NCBI GenBank assembly: GCA_009773665.1
Contig: WSYE01000029.1
Span: forward strand, 1 to 52,540
Direction: 5' to 3'
DNA length: 52,540 nucleotides
Source of the DNA: Desulfovibrionaceae bacterium
GTDB lineage: Bacteria > Desulfobacterota > Desulfovibrionia > Desulfovibrionales > Desulfovibrionaceae
Shown here: positions 35,073 to 44,009 of the stretch, one piece after another
Layout of the letters: every line of letters starts with the position of its first letter
How positions within the stretch are numbered: position 1 is the first letter of the stretch
Notes under the pieces: generated by a model
Told to the model about the DNA's origin: nothing
Databases searched by the model: none
The model's input: the letters and a program-made list of their open reading frames with translations, nothing else
Program-made: the position numbers and the translations under genes

Positions 35073-36200
35073 TTAGCCAATCTTCGCGTTAATCTTGGCC
35101 ACAATGGAATCGACCACCGTGGCCGACCACACGGACAGAAGACCGCAGACGCCAGTCAGGAAAATGAACGCCGGGAACGGCTCCATGTGTGGCACTGTCC
35201 AACCTGCGGCGTACCCCAGGATGGGCTGGTGCATGAGGTAGATGCTGTAGGAGGCTGCCGCGAACTTGGCTACCGGCCCCCAGGTGCCGAAGCGGTCCAT
35301 GGTGTCCGAGAAGAAGATCACCAAGCCAGCGCAGAAGACCACGGACAGCCAGTACATGTGCGTGATCAGGAGCACAGGGCCGGGGATGCCGAACAGCAGC
35401 CCCCAGAGGGTCAGCCCGATGAGTCCTGCCCAGGCCGCCTTGCGTTTGCCGCCGAAGGCTGCGCCGATCGACAGGCCCTGCCCGAGCACCGGGTTGGCGG
35501 CTGGATCGCGCCAGAGGCAGGCCAGGAACATGCCCAGGGCGAATTCGCCCAAACGGAAGGGCAGGTTGAAGTAGAACAGGTAGTTGCCCATGGCGAAAAG
35601 GGAACCGGGCATCAGCTTGGCCAGCACCTCAAGAATCGCCCAGAAAACCCAGCAGCCGCCGCACAGCCACAACGCCGCGCGCTTGGGGCCGAGCTTCGTG
35701 AACAGTTTGAAGAGTAGCGGGAAGGCCAGGTAGAACTGCGCCAGAAGGCCCATCCACCAGTAGGCCGGGACGATATCAAAGAACACGGCGGGATTGAGCG
35801 TGTGTACGAAAAAAACGTGTTGCAGAAAGGAGCTTATGAAGTCCGCCCCAGCCTTGCCCATGATCAGCGCGACCGCGCTCCAGAACAGGAGGCTGACGTA
35901 GTAGTTGGGACAGATGCGCAGCAGGCGGTGGCGCAGGAAGTCTAGATACTTGGGCACGGGCCTGCCGGTGGGGCCGGCGAAGGGCAGGGTGAGCACGAAG
36001 CCGGTGACGATGTTGAAGAGAATCACGCCAAGCCAGCCCTGGCTGAGGATGGCTCCGAATGCGGGACCCATGGGGTTCTCGGTGCCTGCCTTGGGAACGT
36101 CGGACCAGAGATGATACAGAAAGATTCCGGTCATGGCCAAAACGCGCATGACCTCGATCTGGCCCAGCGTCTTCTTTTTGGCGGGTGCTTGGGTGCTCAT
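35073..36200 (-). CDS. Acyltransferase family 3 membrane protein
   Basis: 375-residue integral membrane protein with about ten hydrophobic segments. The conserved Arg19 and His30 of the family lie in EVMRVLAMTGIFLYH, and an RHRLLRICPNYYVSL block follows. The family transfers acetyl or other acyl groups to surface polysaccharides, lipid A or peptidoglycan. The acceptor cannot be told. GAGGCCCC lies directly before the ATG. It starts six bases after the stop of the sialidase-fold gene, so the two form an operon. Confidence 0.9.
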   Translation of the reverse strand: MSTQAPAKKKTLGQIEVMRVLAMTGIFLYHLWSDVPKAGTENPMGPAFGAILSQGWLGVILFNIVTGFVLTLPFAGPTGRPVPKYLDFLRHRLLRICPNYYVSLLFWSAVALIMGKAGADFISSFLQHVFFVHTLNPAVFFDIVPAYWWMGLLAQFYLAFPLLFKLFTKLGPKRAALWLCGGCWVFWAILEVLAKLMPGSLFAMGNYLFYFNLPFRLGEFALGMFLACLWRDPAANPVLGQGLSIGAAFGGKRKAAWAGLIGLTLWGLLFGIPGPVLLITHMYWLSVVFCAGLVIFFSDTMDRFGTWGPVAKFAAASYSIYLMHQPILGYAAGWTVPHMEPFPAFIFLTGVCGLLSVWSATVVDSIVAKINAKIG

Positions 36201-36206
36201 GGGGCC

Positions 36207-37757
36207 TCACGGGTTGGGGGTTTCGAAGTCGGAATCGGAGAACCACGTGCCGCGCACGATGCTGCTCCGGCTTGGCTGATAGTCCGGCTGGTCGCCTCCT
36301 CCGTGGTGGTAGGCGCAGAAATAGCTGCCATCCGGCAGGGCGTCCCAGCCGGAGTAGCCGTAGTCGCCGGAGTTGGCGCGGCGGTCGTTGGCCAGCTCCA
36401 GGACGCGGGCGCGGGCGTAGGCGTCGGGGTGGCCCATGGAGTGGGTCCAGTTCCAGATATAGTCCCGCTCGTAGCGCGGCTCCTGGATGGCCAGGGAGAC
36501 GGAGCGCCACAGATGCCTGCCGCCGTTTTGCTCCTGGGTGGCTGCGTTGCCGAAAAGCACGGCGCGGGTCTCCGCCTGGAGCCTGTCCGCAGGGTAGGTC
36601 CCGGCTGGCACCCCGTTGACGACAGCCTCCACGCTGCCCGGCGTGTAGCGAAGCGTGATGGAAATCGGCTGTCCTTTGGGCACGGGGATAGGCTCGGCGT
36701 CCTTGGCCGGAGGCAGGACGCTGTCCGGCGTAAACCGCCACCAGCCGCCGAAATGAATGGCGCAGGCTTTTTCCTGGGCTTCTTCCACCAGGACTTCGGC
36801 GCTCAGTTGCGCCCTGGCCCGTTCCGGATCAGTCATGGGGCGCAGGGCGTAGCGCACCGTGTGGTCCAGGCCTGTTTCGTTCTCGATGAGCAGACCATCC
36901 GGCGTCAACGTGGGGTTGTCCGGTGCGGGATGCAGCCCGTGGACCTCGTAGTCGCGGTCGAGCTCCTCCAAGCTGCCCAGCCATGCGGCGGTACCGCCGT
37001 CGGGACCCACGTTGCGGTAGGTCACTAGTAGTTTGCCGGACGGGGTGACCCCGATGGTCGGGCGATGCCCTGGAATTGGCGTCGGTCTGGGCAGGCTCCA
37101 GGTGGCTCCCTGGTCCTCGGAGAGGCATATGTACATGGGCTCGAATACGAACGAGTTCTCTCGAAGGATGGCCAGGAGCCTGCCGTCCGGCAGGGTGGTC
37201 ATGGAGGCCTCGCACAGCACGAGATTGGGATCAAAGGCCAGCACGGAATAGGGACGCCAGGTGCACCCCTGGTTGCCCGAAGCGTAGATCAGCTGCTCAG
37301 ACGGAGCCTGGCGGATTTTGGGCGAGCCGACTTCGCCGCGATGCGTGTGCGCCGTGGTCAGGAAATGGTCTGGACGTATCTGCAACACCCGGTCGGGGAT
37401 GGGCATGTACGCGCCGGAGTAGGGGGCGCGGCTGAAGGTCTCGCCGTGGTCCAGGCTCCAGAACTGGCTTTGGGAGTGGTCGTCGATGACCAGTACTCGC
37501 GCGTCCTCCAGCAGGGTGATCCTGGCGCAATGCCCGACGGCGGGATTCAGGTAGCGCGGCGGGCTCCAGGTCTTGCCCAGGTCCAGGCTGGACGAGTACA
37601 GCAGGTCGGCCCTGCTGGCCACGTGCTGGTCGGACTGGCGGTAGACGCAGAGAAGGCGTCCGTCGCCGGTGCGGCGCACGTCGGGGAAGCAGATGTAATG
37701 CCCAGGCCGCGAATCAATGACCACATGCCGGGAGGAGTCGTCGGAAATGCTTGGCAT
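36207..37757 (-). CDS. Sialidase-fold BNR-repeat protein
   Basis: 516-residue protein with four Asp-boxes (SxDxGxTW type): residues 57-64 SLDLGKTW, 101-108 SLDHGETF, 160-167 SGNQGCTW and 213-220 SEDQGATW. This is the six-bladed beta-propeller pattern of sialidases. A catalytic Arg triad cannot be assigned with confidence. No signal peptide is evident, so it may act in the cytoplasm. A beta-sandwich-like insert spans about 300-420. It could be an exo-sialidase-like hydrolase or a non-catalytic propeller. GGAGGG precedes the ATG. It is co-transcribed with the acyltransferase gene. Confidence 0.85.
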   Translation of the reverse strand: MPSISDDSSRHVVIDSRPGHYICFPDVRRTGDGRLLCVYRQSDQHVASRADLLYSSSLDLGKTWSPPRYLNPAVGHCARITLLEDARVLVIDDHSQSQFWSLDHGETFSRAPYSGAYMPIPDRVLQIRPDHFLTTAHTHRGEVGSPKIRQAPSEQLIYASGNQGCTWRPYSVLAFDPNLVLCEASMTTLPDGRLLAILRENSFVFEPMYICLSEDQGATWSLPRPTPIPGHRPTIGVTPSGKLLVTYRNVGPDGGTAAWLGSLEELDRDYEVHGLHPAPDNPTLTPDGLLIENETGLDHTVRYALRPMTDPERARAQLSAEVLVEEAQEKACAIHFGGWWRFTPDSVLPPAKDAEPIPVPKGQPISITLRYTPGSVEAVVNGVPAGTYPADRLQAETRAVLFGNAATQEQNGGRHLWRSVSLAIQEPRYERDYIWNWTHSMGHPDAYARARVLELANDRRANSGDYGYSGWDALPDGSYFCAYHHGGGDQPDYQPSRSSIVRGTWFSDSDFETPNP

Positions 37758-37840
37758 TGCAGGCCCTCCAAGCTGTCTACGTGCCTGCAATAATGCGCGA
37801 TGTCAAAGCTTTCGCAGCATGCCGGGAATGCGGGAGCGTG

Positions 37841-39031
37841 TCAGGTGCTGGCGGAGGCGAGTGAGTCGTCCAGAGGGCCGCAGGACAAGTTGTCCGGCAG
37901 AGGAAAACGGATTGTGAAGGCGGTCCCCTCAGGGCCGGTCTCGACTTCCAGGGCGCCGTGGAGTTGACGGGCGAGGTTGGAGACCAGTTGCAGGCCAAGG
38001 GTGTCGGCCTGGTTCACGTCAAAGCCAGGAGGCAGGCCTATACCGTTATCCCTGACGCACAGGACCGCATGGTTGTTTTCCGTCCAGGCGTGGGGGCGGA
38101 TGATGCCGGTGGTGCGCCCCGTGAAGGCGTGCTTGAGACTGTTGGTGACCAGCTCGTTCAGAATCAGTCCGCAGGGGATGGCGCTGTCCACGGACAGGTA
38201 GAACTCCTCGCAGTGGATGTCCGGCGTGACGTTCAGGTGCTTGGGGCTGTACGCCTGGATAAGGAAAACGGTCAGTTCGTTCAGGTAGCTGGCAAAATCA
38301 ATGCGGCACAGATCCTTGGAGCGGTAGAGTTTTTCGTGAACCAGGGCCATGGCCCGCACCCGCGCCTGGCTGTCCTGGAAGGCGGCGGACAGGAGCGGGT
38401 CCTCGAAGCGCAGCGCCTGGAGCGAAAGGAGGCTGGTGACCACCTGGAGGTTGTTTTTGACCCGGTGGTGGACTTCCTTAAGCAAAACCTCCTTTTCGGA
38501 GAGGGAGGTGCGCAGGGCGGTTTCCACGTTCTGGCGTTCGATGATCTCTGCGCGCAGCTTGGCGGTGCGTTTGCGCACCTGGGCTTCCAGGCGTTCGCGA
38601 TGGAGCTGGTTTTCCTTGATGAGCGCCACGCGCTCCAGCGCCCTGGCAAGGGCGTATTCCAGAATGGCCATGTCCTCAATGGGCTTGGTGATGAAATCCC
38701 AAGCCCCGAGGCGCAGGGCGGCGATGACGTCCTGGATGGCCCCTGTGCCGGAAATGACGATCACCGGGAGGTCCGGGTGCGACTGGGATACCGAGCGCAG
38801 AACGTCCAGGCCGGAGATGCCGGGCATGGCCAGGTCGAGAAGGACGGCGTCGTAGGTGTTTGCGTTGATGTGCTCCAGCCCGACCGTGCCGTCCTGGGCC
38901 TGATCCACGGTATGCCCCAGATCCCCGAGATAGGCCGCGATGGCTCTGCGGATGGCGGCTGCGTCATCGACGCAGAGAATCCGCAGTTTGCGCTGCCCGA
39001 GTTCTGCTGTCGTTGGCACGTGCGTTTCCAT
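37841..39031 (-). CDS. Hybrid receiver-histidine kinase (HisKA_2)
   Basis: 396-residue cytoplasmic signalling protein. The N-terminal receiver has Asp22-Asp23, phosphoacceptor Asp66 and Lys116. A coiled-coil linker (about 130-180) leads to a HisKA_2 phosphoacceptor region, LLKEVHHRVKNNLQVV (about 183-198). A GHKL ATPase domain follows, with ILNELVTNSLKHAF (N-box) and DNGIGLPPG. The receiver-first order means it is driven by another kinase. Eleven bases separate it from the upstream L,D-transpeptidase stop. No strong ribosome site is visible, so coupling is likely. Confidence 0.92.
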   Translation of the reverse strand: METHVPTTAELGQRKLRILCVDDAAAIRRAIAAYLGDLGHTVDQAQDGTVGLEHINANTYDAVLLDLAMPGISGLDVLRSVSQSHPDLPVIVISGTGAIQDVIAALRLGAWDFITKPIEDMAILEYALARALERVALIKENQLHRERLEAQVRKRTAKLRAEIIERQNVETALRTSLSEKEVLLKEVHHRVKNNLQVVTSLLSLQALRFEDPLLSAAFQDSQARVRAMALVHEKLYRSKDLCRIDFASYLNELTVFLIQAYSPKHLNVTPDIHCEEFYLSVDSAIPCGLILNELVTNSLKHAFTGRTTGIIRPHAWTENNHAVLCVRDNGIGLPPGFDVNQADTLGLQLVSNLARQLHGALEVETGPEGTAFTIRFPLPDNLSCGPLDDSLASAST

Positions 39032-39042
39032 GACGGAGCAGG

Positions 39043-40065
39043 TCAAGGCTTGGCCTGGGCTTGCATCTGCGGGGCGGAATCCCCGATGATGAGGAAGCGG
39101 CCAGGATACGTCACGGGCTTGCGGTCTTTCTTGAGAAGCCACGAGTCCGGGCGGGTCTTGGCCCATTCCTCATAGTTGCGGTCCAGGATGGCGTAGGTGT
39201 CCAGGAACTTGTTGAGCCCCTGGGAAATGCGCACGCATCCCTTGGAGTCGGTTCTCCCGAGGCGAGGCTCACCCTTGTCGGGATCGGTGGAGTGCATGAG
39301 CAGGCGCATCTGGCTGATGGTCTCGCCAGCCTTATATTTCTTGAGGCTTTTCTGGTCGCCGAAGTCCCAGACGCGGCTGTCCTTGGAGCCCAGCCCGCGC
39401 CAGCCGTCCTGGTTGGGGGTGCCCATGGCGCGGTAGGAGAAGTTCTCCAGGGCGTTTTCGAAGACTCCGGTGGGGGTGACGAAATAGTCGCCGCCCTTCT
39501 CGATGTTCCCCGAGGAAATGAGGTCCGCCCCGAGGAACTCGATGCGGTCGCTGGAGGAGTCATAGAGGCCCACCAGGATGAACTGGGTCTGGGGGTTGCG
39601 GTCGGCGTAGGCGAAATACTGGGTGCCGGAGAAGTTCAGGCCCGCCTTGGCCATCTGCGCGACCACATCCTTGCGGGCGAAGTCGAAGTAGGCCTGGTCC
39701 AGTTGCTCCAGGCGGTGGCGGCGCTGCTCAATGATCTGTTGGATCTTCGGGGCGCTGGCCCACATTTTCTTGGTGCGCTCCAGCCGGTCGAGGGTGGGCT
39801 TGCGTACGCCCTGCTGGAAGATGGCGCGCATCTGAGCCAGCTCCTCCTGAGGATGGAGCGACGCGGACTGGCCGACGCTTTCCTGTGAAAGCGAGGCCTG
39901 GGTGACCCGGACATTCGGGGGCGGCGGGGCCGGGGGAATGTCCTGCTGGCCGTAGGCCGCGTGCCAACCGGCGGCGAGACAGACCGGCAAGGCTATTCCT
40001 GCGACGAAAGCCGTAGCCAGTCTGGCTCGGGGGGATTTGTTCCTGCTCTTCTTAGGCGTAGGCAT
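39043..40065 (-). CDS. L,D-transpeptidase family protein
   Basis: 340-residue exported YkuD-domain protein. A signal anchor lies at about 16-40, followed by a Pro-rich linker and a helical region. The catalytic region is LMHSTDPDKGEPRLGRTDS then KGCVRIS, with His258 and nucleophile Cys277 in SKGCVR. These enzymes cross-link or modify peptidoglycan, or attach proteins to it. The final part resembles the larger murein L,D-transpeptidase-like proteins. The downstream histidine kinase gene starts 11 bases after the stop, so envelope modification may be tied to signalling. Confidence 0.88.
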   Translation of the reverse strand: MPTPKKSRNKSPRARLATAFVAGIALPVCLAAGWHAAYGQQDIPPAPPPPNVRVTQASLSQESVGQSASLHPQEELAQMRAIFQQGVRKPTLDRLERTKKMWASAPKIQQIIEQRRHRLEQLDQAYFDFARKDVVAQMAKAGLNFSGTQYFAYADRNPQTQFILVGLYDSSSDRIEFLGADLISSGNIEKGGDYFVTPTGVFENALENFSYRAMGTPNQDGWRGLGSKDSRVWDFGDQKSLKKYKAGETISQMRLLMHSTDPDKGEPRLGRTDSKGCVRISQGLNKFLDTYAILDRNYEEWAKTRPDSWLLKKDRKPVTYPGRFLIIGDSAPQMQAQAKP

Positions 40066-40123
40066 AACGCTGAGTCCGTCACACTGAATTTTTCATATTC
40101 TAACTGATGGAGCGTCAAAAGAA

Positions 40124-40152
40124 AAGGGCGGGAGCCTGCTGCTTCCGCCCTT
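40124..40152 (-). terminator. Terminator of the NlpC/P60 gene
   Basis: A 12-bp stem (40124-40135 with 40141-40152) with one wobble pair closes a five-base loop. On the minus strand it is followed by the T-rich CTTTTCTTTTGA. It lies downstream of the lipoprotein hydrolase gene and upstream of the L,D-transpeptidase gene. Confidence 0.88.
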
Positions 40153-40217
40153 GAACTTGAGAAACCGGAATGGCGGCATCGCTGGGACTGGCCAGGATGC
40201 GCCGTCTCGCGCTGGAT

Positions 40218-40859
40218 CTAGAAAACCCTGCGTGCTCCTGTGTACTTGCGTTCCCACACGGGCTCGTCCAGGCTGGATATCTTGACGGTGTCGCCGGAGC
40301 TGGAGCTGTGGATGAACTTGTTGTCTTCCAGGTAGATGCCGACGTGGGTGATGCGTTTCTTGCTGCCGAAGAATACCAGGTCGCCTTTGCGGAGCTGGGC
40401 CTTGGCGATCACTTTGCCTTCCTGGAACTGTTCGCGGGAACTGCGGGGCAGGTTCACGCCGAGCTTGCTGTACACCCAGGTGGTGAAGCCGGAGCAGTCG
40501 AAACCGGTGCCGGGTTCGGTGCCGCCGGAGCGGTACAGGGTGCCGATCTGGCTGAAGGCCAGGGTGACGAGGCGCTGGTCATGCTTGCTGCCGGTGAATC
40601 CGGTGAGTTCGAAGGGATTCTTGGAGCCAGCGACCACGCTCGGCACGGGCAGCGTGCAGAATTTCGCACCGGTGAAGTGCAAAAACGGCGAGGTCGGTTC
40701 AAATTCGGTTGCGGCGGCTTCGGGTGCGGCAGCGTTTTCAGCGAGGTTTTGACGTGAGGCAGACTGTTTTGAACCGCAAGCGGTGGTGGTGAGCAGGATG
40801 GCGAGCACCAGCATGGTGCGTACGGTCATCCAGGGGGCAAGGGGTGTGGTGCGTGGCAT
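40218..40859 (-). CDS. NlpC/P60 peptidoglycan hydrolase lipoprotein
   Basis: 213-residue lipoprotein. The signal ends TTTAC with lipid-anchor Cys28. The C-terminal NlpC/P60 domain has the nucleophile Cys122 in GFDCSGF, His172 in THVGIYL and a third polar residue at His184. The enzyme class cuts gamma-D-Glu-diaminopimelate bonds in stem peptides. The Pro/Ala-rich linker (35-60) fits a tethered hydrolase. GAGGAAGAG directly precedes the ATG. A terminator separates it from the L,D-transpeptidase gene downstream. Confidence 0.92.
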   Translation of the reverse strand: MPRTTPLAPWMTVRTMLVLAILLTTTACGSKQSASRQNLAENAAAPEAAATEFEPTSPFLHFTGAKFCTLPVPSVVAGSKNPFELTGFTGSKHDQRLVTLAFSQIGTLYRSGGTEPGTGFDCSGFTTWVYSKLGVNLPRSSREQFQEGKVIAKAQLRKGDLVFFGSKKRITHVGIYLEDNKFIHSSSSGDTVKISSLDEPVWERKYTGARRVF

Positions 40860-41299
40860 CTCTTCCTCGTCTCCTTGTTCATTGTTGGCCGATTCGGACA
40901 GTTTCGATACGAATCCAGATCTAACCGCACATGCGGCTTATTAGTTCATTCGAAAACTCTCAGGGCATTCGGAAGGACTTTCGTGTGTCGCGCCCGGCGA
41001 GATATTTGCTCGCTACGGGGTGGGCGCGTGTGCGGGGGCGGCGTGTATGGGGATCAAAAACCCTGCCGGGAGCCTCGCTGGTGTCCCTCCGTGAGGTCGA
41101 TTTCTAGTCACAGGGAAAATTTATGTCCAGAGTTTTTCGGGCTTTTTTTCGGTGTTTTTCCTAAATGCCCTGAATGAAATGACAAAGTTTTGTTGCATTC
41201 TTGTTCACTTGTGATAGGAATATATATTTGTTCTAAAATCGACCCGATAGGGAAACTTCTTGCGCTTTTCCTGGGCTGAACGCATCCTGCAAGCCTGCC
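40860..41299. promoter_or_regulatory. 440-bp divergent spacer with candidate promoter
   Basis: No gene is seen. On the plus strand TTGTTC (41201-41206) and TATATT (41223-41228) are 16 bases apart, upstream of the RamA-like gene, in an AT-rich stretch that stands out in this genome. A small palindrome CCGCACATGCGG lies at 40927-40938 in the leader of the divergent NlpC/P60 gene. Confidence 0.35.
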
Positions 41300-42847
41300 A
41301 TGAACACATTTTGGATCACCCCCAAAGGGGGAGGCGAACAGGTTCTGTCGCCCGTGCGGGGTGGATTGAGCCTGGCCCAGCATCTTTATCTCGCAGGGGC
41401 GTTCTCCTCGCGTCCGCTCTGCTCGGGAGCCGGACGGTGCGGACTGTGCCAGGTCCGCTTCATCTCCGACGCGCCCGTGCCTCTGCCGATGGAACTGCTG
41501 CGCATCTCTTCCGAACGTCTGGAGCGTGGCTGGAGGCTCTCCTGCGTGCGCCAGCCTGAACCGGGATCGTCGGTGGAGGCAGCTCTGACGACGCCGACAC
41601 TCCTGCCGGAAACGCTGCCCGGCGGGTGCCCAAAGGGTTGCCTCGGTATCGACCTGGGAACCACATCTATACACTGGCGTTTCGAGTCGGACTCCCGCGC
41701 GCTGTCCGGCAGCTTCCACAACCCGCAGCTCGGGGCCGGTTCGGAGGTCATGTCGCGTCTGGCCCTGGCCGCACATCCCGACGGAGCCGCGCGGCTCAGG
41801 CAGGCTGCCGCCCAGGCCGTCTATACTATATTGAAAGACGCGGGCTGCATCCCGGAGAGCATCTGCCTGGCGGGCAATACCTGCATGACCTTTCTGGCCC
41901 TGGGCCTGGACGTTTCCGGCCTGGCCGCCGCGCCCTACCGGGTGGACTGGGCGGGAGACGCTGTGGCGACCCTTGACGAGGTGCTCCCGCAGGTCTACAT
42001 CCCGCCGCTGCTCGCGCCCTTTGTGGGGGGCGACATCAGCGCCGGACTGGCCGCCCTGGAATTTTCCGACCGCAAACCCACGCCTCCCTACCTGCTGGCA
42101 GATCTTGGCACCAACGGCGAATTTGCCCTGGCCCTGCCGGACGGGCGCTTTCTGCTGGCCAGCGTCCCCATGGGGCCAGCCCTTGAGGGCGTCGGCATGC
42201 GCCGGGGCATGCTGGCCGGACCGGGCGCGGCAGTGGCCTACGCCCTGTCGCCGCGCGGGCTTGAACCGGTGCTCTTTGCTGCTGACGCTTCGGGCGCGTC
42301 CGTGAAGGGCATCTCCGGCACCGGCTACCTGAGCCTGCTGGCCCGGTTGATCACGCTCGGGGTGGTCTCACAAAGCGGTCGTTTCGAGCGCGGGGCTGCA
42401 TCGCCGCTGGCTGCGCGGGTGCTGGCCGGACTTGGCGAACAGGACGGCGAACCCTGCTTGGATGTCGGCGGGGCCGCATTGTTCGCTTCGGATGTGGAAG
42501 CACTCCTGAAAGTGAAGGCCGCTTTCGGAGCTGCCGTGACAATTTTACTGGCCGAGGCGGGCCTCGCGTTTTCGGACCTGCACGCCGTGCTGCTGGCGGG
42601 CTCTCTCGGGGAGCACGTTTCGTCGCCCGATCTTGAGGTCCTGGGGTTTTTGCCTCCGGGAGGCGCGGGCAAGGTCCAGGCCGTGGGCAACTCATCCCTG
42701 GACGGAGCCTGTCTGGCTGCGGGCAGTCAGGACGTGCGGCGCTGGCTCGGCGGGCTTGCTGCCAGGGCGCAGCTGGTCGACATTGTGGCCGTGCCCGATT
42801 TTCAGACGATGTATCTCGATTCCATGAGGTTTTCCCATGTCCGATGA
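41300..42847 (+). CDS. RamA-like ASKHA/ferredoxin reductive activator
   Basis: 515-residue protein pairing an N-terminal [2Fe-2S] domain (Cys41, Cys47, Cys50 in CSGAGRCGLC, and Cys82) with an ASKHA-type ATPase fold of the DUF4445 family (LGIDLGTTSIHW near 115, PFVGGDISAGL, LADLGTNGEFAL). RamA and related proteins use ATP to reactivate oxidised corrinoid proteins in methyltransferase systems. No corrinoid protein or methyltransferase is in the window, so its client is elsewhere. The Rsm22-like gene overlaps its end by 11 bases. Confidence 0.88.
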   Translation: MNTFWITPKGGGEQVLSPVRGGLSLAQHLYLAGAFSSRPLCSGAGRCGLCQVRFISDAPVPLPMELLRISSERLERGWRLSCVRQPEPGSSVEAALTTPTLLPETLPGGCPKGCLGIDLGTTSIHWRFESDSRALSGSFHNPQLGAGSEVMSRLALAAHPDGAARLRQAAAQAVYTILKDAGCIPESICLAGNTCMTFLALGLDVSGLAAAPYRVDWAGDAVATLDEVLPQVYIPPLLAPFVGGDISAGLAALEFSDRKPTPPYLLADLGTNGEFALALPDGRFLLASVPMGPALEGVGMRRGMLAGPGAAVAYALSPRGLEPVLFAADASGASVKGISGTGYLSLLARLITLGVVSQSGRFERGAASPLAARVLAGLGEQDGEPCLDVGGAALFASDVEALLKVKAAFGAAVTILLAEAGLAFSDLHAVLLAGSLGEHVSSPDLEVLGFLPPGGAGKVQAVGNSSLDGACLAAGSQDVRRWLGGLAARAQLVDIVAVPDFQTMYLDSMRFSHVR

Positions 42848-44009
42848 CCAGACAGGCATCCTGCGCGACGCAGTGCCGCTCTTTTCCAAGCCCGCTCCCG
42901 CCCTGGCCGAGGCCCTGACCGCCTACCGCAAGGTGCTGGACTCCGTGCATCCTCTTAAAGGAAAGCACCGCGCGGGCCTGCCCCAGGACGTGAAGCGCCT
43001 CTCCCTGGCCCTGACCGCCGAGCGAGGCCCCGGCCCCCAGACCAACTATCTGGCCAACCCGGCCAACCTGTCCGCATACCTCTATTACTTCCTGCCCTGG
43101 AACATCTACCGCCTGTCGCGCCTGCTCACGGGGCTCAACTTCGACATGAAGGACGGCGACTCACTCCTGGATCTGGGCTGCGGCCCGCTGACCCTGGCCC
43201 AGGCGTTATGGCTCGCAAGGCCGCACCTGCGTGAGCGCAGGCTGCGTCTTGTCTGCGTGGACCAGACCGGGCAGGCCATGCGGGCCGGGCTCGCGCTCTT
43301 TGAAGCGCTCACCGGCGAGGCGGGCCGCAACTGGACCATCGACATCGTGCAGGCCCCGGCCCACAAGGCTCCCGGCGGACCCTTCCAGGTGGTGGCCGCT
43401 GCCAACGCCTTGAACGAGCTGGCCAGGGGGCGCGGCGAGGAGGGCCACCACGCCATGGAGCGCATGGCCGAGATGCTCACCGGGCGCATGGCCCACAATG
43501 CGCAGCTTCTGCTGGTGGAACCGGGCACGCGCCTGGGCGGCAAGCTGCTGTCGCGGCTGCGCGAGATGCTTATGGAGGAGGGGCTCTCCCCCCTGGCTCC
43601 CTGCACCCACGCGGAGCCGTGCCCCATGCTGGCCCCGCGCTGGCGCTCCTGGTGTCACTTCGTGTTCCCGTCCGACGGCGCGCCCGAGTGGCTGGTCAAC
43701 CTGACCCGCGTGTCCGGGCTAGACAAGGACCGCGCCAGCCTGAGCTTTATGCACATGAGCGCCGACGAGCCGCACCACGAAGACACCAGCTCCCGCGTGG
43801 TGTCGCACCGTTTCACGCTGCCCTCCGGGCTTGGGGCCTACGCCTGCGACCACACCGGGCTTCGCCTGCTGACCTTCCCGGCGGCGCCGCGCGGCATGGT
43901 GTCCGGGGCGCTTCTGGAGGCCGGGCTGCCCGTGCCCAAGCAGCGCGACGCCAAGACCGGTACTTGGCTCACACCCATCCGGGACGGACGCGGCGATGCG
44001 GGTCGTTGA
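42837..44009 (+). CDS. Rsm22-like Fe-S methyltransferase-fold protein
   Basis: 390-residue protein of the Rsm22/METTL17 family. The SAM-type motif LLDLGCGPLTLA is at 110-121. The C-terminal half carries the Fe-S cysteine pattern CTHAEPCPM...WCHF (about 254-275) known from mitochondrial members, where a [4Fe-4S] cluster is used in small-subunit assembly. Methyltransferase activity is not proven for the family. GAGG lies seven bases upstream of the ATG. It overlaps both the RamA-like gene and lipB, so all four genes to lipA read as one operon. Confidence 0.86.
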   Translation: MSDDQTGILRDAVPLFSKPAPALAEALTAYRKVLDSVHPLKGKHRAGLPQDVKRLSLALTAERGPGPQTNYLANPANLSAYLYYFLPWNIYRLSRLLTGLNFDMKDGDSLLDLGCGPLTLAQALWLARPHLRERRLRLVCVDQTGQAMRAGLALFEALTGEAGRNWTIDIVQAPAHKAPGGPFQVVAAANALNELARGRGEEGHHAMERMAEMLTGRMAHNAQLLLVEPGTRLGGKLLSRLREMLMEEGLSPLAPCTHAEPCPMLAPRWRSWCHFVFPSDGAPEWLVNLTRVSGLDKDRASLSFMHMSADEPHHEDTSSRVVSHRFTLPSGLGAYACDHTGLRLLTFPAAPRGMVSGALLEAGLPVPKQRDAKTGTWLTPIRDGRGDAGR

